DNA of 64,000 nucleotides from Ophiocordyceps camponoti-saundersi (nom. inval.). Its lineage: Eukaryota; Ascomycota; Sordariomycetes; Hypocreales; Ophiocordycipitaceae. The notes under the pieces were generated by a model, which saw only the letters and a program-made list of their open reading frames with translations, ran no database searches and was not told the DNA's origin. Positions 56,188-64,000 of the stretch are shown one piece after another. Position 1 is the first letter of the stretch, and each line of letters begins with the position of its first letter. A program made the translations under genes and the position numbers. The stretch is from the NCBI GenBank assembly GCA_003339415.1, contig PDHQ01000082.1:62001-126000 (forward strand), read 5' to 3'.

Positions 56188-57274
56188 AGTCGAAGATGCG
56201 GTGTTGGGTATCTCCTATGTATGTATGTATGTATCTTCAGCCAGAGTCCTCCTCTCCCCTCCCCCACCTAAGCCCTTTCTTTCTTTCTTGCTTCTTTCTA
56301 TTCTTAACACGCTCTATATGACGGAGAGGGCGCGCTGGAGAGACGTCTGTAGAGCGCCGAGGGGACTCGTCCGAAAGAGGACGTGGGGGGGGAAACAAGT
56401 CTGCCGCGGGGGGGAAGGCGGTTTCGGACCGGACGGACTTCGGGATCGGCGTTGTTTGTTCGTTCGGGTATAAGTAAGTGAGAAACGTAAGATGTCCGTT
56501 CCGGTTGAGGCGGGAAAGGAAAAGTGAAGAGAGAGGGGGGGAGAAACGTGTAGGATGAGGAGAATTGGAGAAGAGAGTGGGAAAAGTTCAGCTTGTTGTT
56601 GCCCATCATAGCCGAGCTTTCCGAGGCTCCGAGGAGGAGGGACGGCACGTGCTGGAGAAAGAGGTCGAGAAGAGGTACCGAGGTACATTCTCATGCCTCC
56701 GTGCTAGCATCCCATCCATCTTCGCCTGAGAGGAATAACGACGATATGATGATCGCAGACGATGATGGCTGAGAAAAGCCGTGGATGATACAGACGTAGG
56801 TATATGCACATATAAACAAGATACGATATGTATGTACTATGTACGAGCATTGATCTTATCAAAAGTTTAGTCAGAGGCGACAAGATCAATCAATCAACAG
56901 CTGGAACTCTGTCGTTGATGAGGGAATTCCCCGAAGATCGGTCTACTTTGGCAGACAAGGTTTTGTTTCGTTTCTCTGTTTCTGGAGTGGAAAGACGAGG
57001 TTGCACTTTCATACGACCTCGCGTAGAAAGAGGGAAAAGAAAATTCACTATCCGTACACGAGCCGTTTGTCAAGATGGCCTCGTCGTCTACCTAGGTAGG
57101 TAAGAGGTAGCTCAGGGCTAGGCGATATATATTTGTAAGCGCCGCCGTTGATGGAAATTCCTTTGCTACCCGTGGGCTGTAGGTAGGGATAGGGCGACTA
57201 GACTACCGTAACGACTGGGCCTGAGCCTTATCTCTTCTCCTCCCTTCAACAGCAGACAACAAAACCCATCGTCA
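56188..57274. promoter_or_regulatory. Divergent intergenic region between RIB3 and COQ3
   Basis: About 1.1 kb. Contains a GTAT repeat (56217-56233), TATGTATGTAC (56828), one ATCCGTAC (57050), and a CTACCTAGGTAGGTA inverted repeat (57089-57103). No additional gene. Confidence 0.5.
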
Positions 57275-58087
57275 ATGGCTACTCGGCTCCGACCCGCCGC
57301 CGCTCTCGTCGGTCGGAGGATGGTGGTGCCGATGCCACAGCGACGGTCCCACGCTACCTTTTCGTCCGTCGATCCGGCCGAGGTGTCACACTTTGACGGT
57401 CTCGCCAGCGACTGGTGGGACCCCCACGGCTCGTCGAGGCTGCTTCACCTCATGAACCCTCTACGACACGACTTCATCCGCGCCTGCGTCGGCGACGCCA
57501 TACCGGCTACCGGACTCGACTATCTCGACATGGGCTGCGGCGGAGGCATCTTCGCCGAGACGGCGGCTCGCTTGCGGACGACCAGGCACGTCACCGCCAT
57601 GGACCCGACTCCCTCGGTGGTGGCGGCGGCGAGGGAACACGCGCGCAAGGACCCGTCGCTGCGTACGCGGCTGGACTATCGCGTCGGCTCCGTCGTCGAG
57701 GCAGTTGGGAACATGGATCGGGATGGCTACGACGTCGTCACCTTGTTCGAGGTCCTCGAGCACGTCGACCAGCCGGCTAGCTTCCTTCATCAGTTGCGGA
57801 CTCTGGTTCGTCCTGGTGGTTGGCTCGTCATCAGCACCATGGCTAGGACGTGGACTAGCTGGCTGACCACCAAGCTGGCTGCCGAGTACGTGCTGCGCAT
57901 AGTCCCCGTCGGGACGCATGACTGGAGTCGGTACATCAACCACGACGAGCTGAGCCGCTTTCTCCTCAATGCCGGCTGGGAGGACCCCCGTGTCATGGGC
58001 GTCGCCTATCTGCCCGTGATCGGATGGCGGGAGCTGCAAGGAGGCCAGCGCGTCGGCAATTACTTTCTGGCTGTCCGTCGACTGTGA
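57275..58087 (+). CDS. COQ3: Ubiquinone biosynthesis O-methyltransferase, mitochondrial
   Basis: Single exon, 270 aa. A basic, Arg-rich N-terminus (MATRLRPAAALVGRR) looks like a mitochondrial presequence. It continues with DPAEVSHFDGLASDWWDP, the Coq3/UbiG signature, then NPLRHDFI, SAM motif I LDYLDMGCGGGIFAETAAR, VTAMDPT, VVTLFEVLEHVDQPASFLHQ and GGWLVISTMARTW. The last third has GTHDWSRYINHDEL and GNYFLAVRRL. Coq3 catalyses both O-methylation steps of coenzyme Q synthesis on the matrix side of the inner membrane. Motif I starts LDMGCGGG rather than LDVGCGGG, a conservative change. Starts 1.1 kb from the divergent RIB3. Confidence 0.96.
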   Translation: MATRLRPAAALVGRRMVVPMPQRRSHATFSSVDPAEVSHFDGLASDWWDPHGSSRLLHLMNPLRHDFIRACVGDAIPATGLDYLDMGCGGGIFAETAARLRTTRHVTAMDPTPSVVAAAREHARKDPSLRTRLDYRVGSVVEAVGNMDRDGYDVVTLFEVLEHVDQPASFLHQLRTLVRPGGWLVISTMARTWTSWLTTKLAAEYVLRIVPVGTHDWSRYINHDELSRFLLNAGWEDPRVMGVAYLPVIGWRELQGGQRVGNYFLAVRRL

Positions 58088-58587
58088 AGTGGGATGCCGA
58101 CCCCTTGCCAACCTCTTCTCTCTCCCCTTCCATCACCACCTTTCCCCCCTTTCTCTCACCTCGGCGCCTGTGTCCGTACATGCATATGTTCGTATGTACA
58201 GTATGTAGGTATGTCTGTCTGTCAGCCTGTCTGTATGCGCGCGCTCGCTGCAACCTTCTCCCTACAGTGCGCTCGCTGACAGTAACGAATCCATCTCGCC
58301 CTGTACATAATAAGCCCCCTCCATCTGACTTCAGCTTCTCTACCACCTCTCCCGCCCCGGTACGAGGTCTCCGTCGTACACGCCTGTCTACTGCCCATCT
58401 ATCCTATGCGTACCTACAAACCTACCTACCATCCCTCCCCGTCCTTTTCTCGTACCGGCAATCTCTTCTCCGTTCTCTTGTCTATTCGATTTGCTCCGTA
58501 TGGACACCGAAAAAGTCCATCCTCAGTCGCGCATAACCGGCAGAGCGTCGTCATGACCTGAATGGCGTCTCTCTCCTCTACGTCGTC
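58088..58587. promoter_or_regulatory. Intergenic region before the carboxypeptidase gene
   Basis: 500 bp of pyrimidine-rich DNA with TACGTACC and TATGTACAGTATGTAGG phrases. An ATG at 58562 opens a different frame and is not the start. No gene. Confidence 0.5.
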
Positions 58588-60664
58588 ATGCTACTCTTGT
58601 TCGTCAATCTCTGCCTCTCGGCCGTACTGGCCGGATCTCTACCTGGCCCGCCACCCCTCGGGTCGGATGTCGACACCGACGACGATCCTCTCACCGTGGT
58701 GCGCTCGCCGGGAGACGCCAGCGTCGTCGTCTCCTTCAAGCGGCAGTCCCGTAAATTGTGCGCCACGGCCTTCGATGACCAGAAGCAGTACACCGGATGG
58801 GCCTCCATTCCCGGCGAGCATCCGACTAACCTGTTCTTTTGGTTCGTCCAGGCTCGTGAGCCCACTCAAAGCCTGACCATCTGGCTCAATGGCGGGCCTG
58901 GTGTCAGCTCTCTGATCGGCCTCTTCTCGGGCCTCGGGCCTTGCGAGGTCGTCGAGACGGGCTTCAACCGGTATAAAACGTTTGCTCGCCAATGGGGCTG
59001 GGATCGTGCATCCAACATGCTCTTCATCGATCAGGTTCGTCTCATTAGAGCTACCGCCGCTTCGGCCGCGCTGAACCGCCATCTAGCCTAATCAGGTCGG
59101 CTTCTCCTACGACACTCCAGTTAATGGCACCCTTTCCTTGATTAACAGCTCGATAATTACGCCACCTATCTCGGCTGGCGATTCCGAGCCCGCCTGGGCG
59201 TTTTTGAACGGCACCTTCGGCACCAATGAACCCAGATCGACCGTCAATTCGACGTCGGCGGCGGCAATGGCCGTCTGGCACCTGCTCCAGGGCTTCCTCA
59301 CCGCCTTGCCTCAGCATCGACCTCCCCCCGACGCCTCTGTCGGCCTCAGCCTCTTCTGCGAGAGCTACGGCGGCGTCTACGGCCCCGTCTTCGCCGAAAC
59401 TTGGGAGGCGCAGAACGAAAAACGGCAGAGGGGCGTCCTGGACAAGAAAACGACGCTCGAGCTGCGTCTCACGTCCCTGGGCATATTTAACGGATGCGTC
59501 GATTCGCTGGTTCAGGTGCCTTCGCTACCCACGTTTGCCGCCAGAAACACGTACGGCATCAAGGCCCTCTCCGACCGGGAGGCAGGGCTATACCTGGCCA
59601 AGTTCAGGGCTCCAGGCGGCTGCGCAGAACTTCTGACAATGTGCGAGGCGGTGCCGTCTTGGGGCGACGGCGGCGGCGACCTTTCCGTGCCGGAAGCCTA
59701 CTGTCGCGATGCCGTTGACGTGTGTGGCAAAGATGTCGAGAACCCGTACTACAGCTCTGACAGGAGTCCCTACGACGTCGCCGGTCACCGGGCCTACCCG
59801 CTGCCGTCGTACCTCTTTACCGACTACCTCAATCAGCCCAGCGTGTTGCGAGCCCTGAGGTCGCCCGTCAACTTTACTCTGCATAGTGAAGTCGTCTCGA
59901 CCAACTTCCTCGCGACGGGCGACATATCCAAGGGTGGGAACATCGACCGGCTGGCCGCCCTGCTCCGGAGGGGCGTCCGCGTCGGCCTCGTCTACGGCGA
60001 CAGGGACTACATCTGCAACTGGTTCGGCGGCGAGGCCGTCTCCCTCGCCGTGGCCCTGAGAGCGGGGGGATCGTACGCCTTCAACTTCCCGGCCGCCGGG
60101 TACGTGCCCATCGTGGTGAACAGCTCGTACGTCGGCGGCGACGTCCGCCAGTTCGCGAACCTGTCCTTCAGCCGCATCTTTCAAGCCGGCCACTCGGCCA
60201 CCTGGTACCAGCCGGAGACGGCCTTTCAGGTCTTTGCCCGCATCCTCCGCGGACTCTCCGTCTCCATGGGCCAGCCGATGGACCCGGCTTCGTATCGCAC
60301 CACGGGGAAGCCGAACTCGACGCGCTCGGAACAAGCGCCGGAGCCACCCAGCCCGACGTGCTACGCGCGCGTCTTCGGCGCGACGTGCGACGACGAGGCG
60401 TCCATGATGGCCCGCAGCGGCGGCGGCGTCGTCATCAACGGCATCCTCTACAAGCAGTCGGAGGACTGGCCGCTGGCCTCGTCCCGGCCTGCGGCGTTGG
60501 CCGCCGAGGCTAGCGCGTCCTCCTCCTCCTCAACCACCCCCGCCATCATGACGGGCGTGTACATGGCGACGGAGACGCCCAACGGCGGTCAGGCCCTTTC
60601 GTTGCCTGCCTGTGGGTTGGGCTTCGTCTTGTTGTGTCTCCTACTCCTCCAGACTCTGGTATAA
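58588..60664 (+). CDS. Serine carboxypeptidase (S10), secreted, possible GPI anchor
   Basis: Two exons, 58588-59034 and 59096-60664, with a 61-nt intron (GTTCGT..CAG) at the conserved DQ|VGFSYD point; 671 aa. Signal peptide MLLLFVNLCLSAVLAGS. S10 motifs: SLTIWLNGGPGVSSLIG (oxyanion region), FIDQVGFSYDTP, catalytic Ser in CESYGGVYGPVFAE, catalytic Asp in VYGDRDYICNWFGG, and catalytic His in QAGHSATWYQPE. Several N-x-S/T sites. The Ser-loop reads CESYGG where GESYGG/GESYAG is usual, a small variation. The C-terminus is a Ser-rich stretch then a hydrophobic tail (SLPACGLGFVLLCLLLLQTLV) that fits GPI attachment at the cell surface. Its job is to trim C-terminal residues from peptides. Confidence 0.92.
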
Positions 60665-61007
60665 GGGACGAGGTTTCGAGGACTGTGTAATGTGCGTCGG
60701 TAGAAGATTCTATACGCGGCATGATTTTTGCGAAGGATTCCTGTTTATAGAGAGGCTATGAATAGATGACTGGACAAGATGCTTACGAAGCTTCTGTCTA
60801 CTTGATCCGGCAAACTTTTGGGCGGAATGGCGAGAAGCGAGGAGAATGCTAGATCTTGGTGGTTGTAGAGGCAGAGGGGGCCAGAGGGGGGGTATCATAT
60901 TGCCGTTCATCGGCATCTCTCTATCTACGTCAGACCGGGACAGTTCTAGTAGACATCCTCTCAGCCGCCTCCCCAACAGTAGCGTAGCGGAGAGGCCACC
61001 CAAAGCA
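60665..61007. other. Intergenic region between convergent genes
   Basis: 343 bp between the stops of the carboxypeptidase and NSE2 genes. Nothing notable besides a TGGTTGTAGAGGCAGAGGGGG purine-rich stretch; probable overlapping 3' UTRs. Confidence 0.5.
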
Positions 61008-62247
61008 CTAGTCGTCTTCTATATCATCATCATCCAGCACGCGGTTGCGACGAGCCTCTTTCTCGCGCTGTATCTTGCGGAGGATAGCCTCGTCAAGATG
61101 AAAATCGCGTTTAAAGTTTTCGCGGTGAAATTTCTATCATTTCCCCGCCCAAAAAGTCAGAATATGAAGATATCATAACAAGCTGTGTAAGATGTTGACG
61201 AGGAGGAGGAGGGAATGAAAGAATGAGAAGGAGAAGGAGACGAACCGCTGAGCATCCTGTTTGAGGACATTGGACCTCCGTCTGACCTGAGAGGTAGTCG
61301 ATAATGGCCGACTTCTCAAACGTGTGCTTGCACTTGTTGTTGCTGTAGGGTTCGACCATGGGGCGTAGAGTCAAGGGACAGTTTACGCTAATGACTTCCC
61401 TAGCGATGGCGACGTCGTCGTCGTCATCGTCAACCTCGACCTCGTCGTTTTCGTCGACTTCGTCATCGTCGTCTGCTGCGCCGGCGGAGCGATTCGTAGC
61501 GCCTTGGGGACGAGTTTTCATCACGGGCTGGCCGTCGGGTCGGAACCATTTGGAGGCGTCGGGGAGGGGAGGACCGTCCTTGCCGGCGACGGCGTCGTGC
61601 CATGATTTCTTGAAGGCGATGTAGTCGTTATGAAGGGCGTAGCGTCGGTAGTGGTTCTCTTGCTCTGCTAGTTTCGCAGAGCGTGCTTGGCGGAAGGCTT
61701 TGAGGGTGCTGGGAGCGGATGTTGATGGCTTGTTCTCGTCGTTGTCGTCGTCGTCGTCGTCGTCGTCGTCATCGGGCTGAGTGGCTGATGCGGCGATGGA
61801 GCCGTTGGCGAGCTTTTCGAGAATCGTAGCTTCGTCTTCTAGCTCGAGCCTCCTATCTATGCAATCGCGAACAGCGGCCTCGGACTGACGCGTTAGGTCG
61901 TCGACGTCGGCCTCGAAGGTCGTCACGTGCTGGGATAGACGATGTTCGTCGTCGGTGATGTCGAGTCCTTTTTGAGCGCGACGCGAGCGGAGGTTGGAGA
62001 GCCGGTCTAATTGATCGGACAGTCGCTCGTTGAGGTCACGAACGGAGAGGTTGAGGTGACGGAGACATTCTTTGACTTGTGCGTCGTATAGAGAGTGGCC
62101 TCGGTTGTTGGCTAGGTCGCTTAGCTTGCGGCTTGCTTCCTGGTCTAGCTCGCATGAGGGGGGTTCGTAGGGGGGGAGGGTAGAGGCGGTGGATGTGGTG
62201 GTGGTGGTGGCGCCGTAGGCTTTGCCGCGGTTGACGAGTCTAGGCAT
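61008..62247 (-). CDS. NSE2: SMC5-SMC6 complex SUMO E3 ligase Nse2/Mms21
   Basis: Two exons, 62247-61246 and 61133-61008, with a 112-nt intron (GTTCGT..TAG) in phase; 375 aa. The N-terminal half is a long coiled coil (CLRHLNLSVRDLNERLSDQL, then TTFEADVDDLTRQSEAAV), as in Nse2, which docks on the Smc5 arm. Then comes SP-RING: SVNCPLTLRPMVEPYSNNKC, KHTFEKSAIIDYL and VQCPQTGCSAKF with the Cys/His zinc ligands, followed by a basic helix (DEAILRKIQREKEARRN). The intron falls immediately after the CPQTGCSA turn. A run of ten Asp (GTC repeat near 61741-61770) and a second acidic patch lie in the linker. It sumoylates chromosome-maintenance proteins in the nucleus. Confidence 0.93.
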
Positions 62248-64000
62248 CGTACCTGCCTACCTACCTCTATCTACCGAGGTACATAGGTAGGTAGGTAGGG
62301 TGAGGTACGGTGAAGAGAGAGAGAGAAAGGTGTTGGAGACGGTGACGCGACTGAGACGCGACGCGTTGAGAAAAAAGAAGATGGATGGAAGAAAAGATGG
62401 TGTGGAGAAGAGATCGCGCGAGAGCCGCATCACGTGATAAGAATGGGGGACCGATAATGGCGAAATCGGATTCTCACACACACACACACACGATACGGAT
62501 ACACACAACTCTCACACACGCTCACACACAGGTTCCCACTAACAAGGATGCGGGAAAAGACAAGGATGGTGTGTCGAGGCCACATGGAGAAGGGAAAAAG
62601 AAAAGGAAATTATGGATTCTCGCTTCGTTTCCTCTCCCTTGCAACGAACTACGATTAAACATAGTCCCCGATGCGGGAGGCTAGTATGAGGCACGCCTAT
62701 CGAACAGCCTACCCAGACTTTTGGGTTGGGTTGGGAGGGGATGAGGGTCTATGGGCATTGGCGGCCGAGAGGGACGAGCTTACTTGGTGGGTAAGTTAGG
62801 TACCTAGGTGTAGTTGGTTAGCCTCGTAGGCGTCCCGTAAGCCAACGGGTATCATGTGTGTTTTTTTTCCTTCTCTTCTTTCTGGGTTTCGCATTGACAA
62901 GACAAGATGGTAAATCGAATCGTTGATGATGATGGGTTCCGGATTAAAGGGAAATGTTTAATGCACATGTGTAAGATGTCTAATGAATGTGCACATCATC
63001 CGCAGGCACTTCAAGCCTGTGTGTACCTACATACATACATAGGTACATACATACATCGTGGCAGTGCGTGGCTGCATCTCATGCCTTTGTGCTCATACAT
63101 TTGTGTACAGACTATCCGTACGGACAGTCTACAGATAACATACATATGTAGTATGTACGAACACATGCAAACATGACACAGACTTGCGGATAAAGCTGGA
63201 AAGGATGTGCTACGGAAGAGTCCGCTTCGCCGATTAAAGACTGTTGTTGGAGAGGGAGGAAGAAAGCAAACAAACCCACACCTCTTTCTCTCTCTCCCTC
63301 CCCCATATGTAGTAAGCTGCGGCAGCATCGGCAGCAATCTATTCAATCGGGCAGGTAATCAACAGACTGGAAATAAAACAAAGGGCTATCCGTACATGCG
63401 TCTGCTAACTCCCCATCTCGATGCTAGCCGTCTCCTGGTATTAGCCGGCGGCTGAAGGTCCGAGAAAGCAGATACAACGACAAGGGTTAAGATGATGCCC
63501 GATGTGTGCTGATTCCCTCATCGATCGGGGCCTCACATCGGCGCCAGCGCTGACAGAGAGCTGGCGGGGGCTGGCAAGCGTCTGAGTGGGTACCTACCTA
63601 GGTAGGTACCTGGGTCCACTGCTCGGCTACGTGCTGGATCGATGTACATTGTACCTCCACACCCGCATCGAGAGTGAGAGCACGGCTGGCTGGGATCCTA
63701 TGATTCATTCAGGCCTAGTGCTCCCTCGAGCTAACGAGTCTGAGTTACATAACCCGGTAGCAGCTACTACCATCCCTCACCACATCGACAGCCCCAAGCC
63801 ACGTACTCTCTACATACTCTCTCGCTTCCCACTTTTCCCCAGCATATCCCGCCCCGACACCCTCCGCCCGATCGCCGCACTCGTCCCTGCTCGCCACCAT
63901 CTTCCGCCTCTCTCGAATCAGTCACACACATTGTATCCGTACATACCTACATACATCATGCTTTGCGGCTCGGTAGAGAGAGGACACACTCTCAGGCACA
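62248..64000. other. Right-hand intergenic region, no gene recognised
   Basis: 1.75 kb with no supportable gene. It has a TACCTACC..GGTAGGTAGG inverted repeat (62256-62300), CA repeats (62475-62530), TTAGGTACCTAGG (62797-62810), ATCCGTAC octamers (63114, 63388, 63935), and a TACCTACCTAGGTAGGTACC palindrome (63590-63612). It is probably the promoter of NSE2 and of a gene beyond the right edge. Confidence 0.5.
63590..63612. repeat. Near-perfect palindrome ggtacctacctaggtaggtacc
   Basis: A 22-nt self-complementary sequence centred on CCTAGG, in the right-hand intergenic region. Confidence 0.85.

Overview
The window is nuclear DNA of a filamentous ascomycete (Pezizomycotina, most likely a Sordariomycete, possibly Hypocreales). 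The evidence is: short GT..AG introns of 57-107 nt, mostly with GTRNGT donors; GC-rich coding exons; single-copy fungal housekeeping genes (Cdc2, Met10, Rib3, Coq3, Nse2); a filamentous-fungal insert in the CDK; and long low-complexity intergenic DNA. It is a draft assembly: two 10-N gaps (26800-26809 and 41468-41477) lie next to G/C homopolymers. Exon coordinates below come from joining reading frames at plausible splice sites by eye, with the phase checked at each junction unless stated otherwise.

Layout. 0-2.8 kb: a divergent pair, an OMS1-like mitochondrial methyltransferase (minus, runs off the left edge) and an IMPACT-family protein (plus). 2.8-5.3 kb: a degenerate Ty3/gypsy reverse-transcriptase fragment. 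6.3-7.5 kb: Cdc2/CDK1. 7.5-13.9 kb: no gene, only microsatellites and a 114-nt C run in the leader of a PCL-type cyclin (13.9-15.1 kb). 18.1-26.7 kb: a divergent pair, a Cu(+)-type P1B ATPase (minus) and the sulfite reductase flavoprotein subunit MET10 (plus). 29.0-30.5 kb: an FAD-dependent amine/amino-acid oxidase (minus). 35.0-36.3 kb: a small C2H2 zinc-finger protein (minus). 39.8-44.0 kb: a fungal transcription-factor-domain protein (plus), convergent with an EasF/EgtD-like SAM methyltransferase (44.1-45.3 kb, minus). 49.75-50.55 kb: a 0.8-kb element with ~157-bp direct terminal repeats, next to an unrecognised minus-strand ORF. 51.9-55.0 kb: an ataxin-10-domain protein with a long His tract. 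55.4-56.2 kb: RIB3 (minus). 57.3-58.1 kb: COQ3 (plus). 58.6-60.7 kb: a serine carboxypeptidase with a GPI-like tail (plus). 61.0-62.2 kb: NSE2/MMS21 (minus). 62.3-64 kb: no gene seen.

The genes are mostly unrelated housekeeping functions: cell cycle (CDK and cyclin), metal and sulfur metabolism (Cu ATPase and sulfite reductase sharing a divergent promoter), riboflavin, ubiquinone, and SUMO/Smc5-6. I found no secondary-metabolite cluster, CRISPR array, tRNA or rRNA, and no convincing new multi-gene system. The least explained signals are in the non-coding DNA: a dispersed ATCCGTAC octamer far above chance, many CCTACCTAGGTAGG inverted repeats, G/C homopolymers up to 114 nt, a diverged duplication flanking an assembly gap, and the small terminal-repeat element at 49.75 kb.
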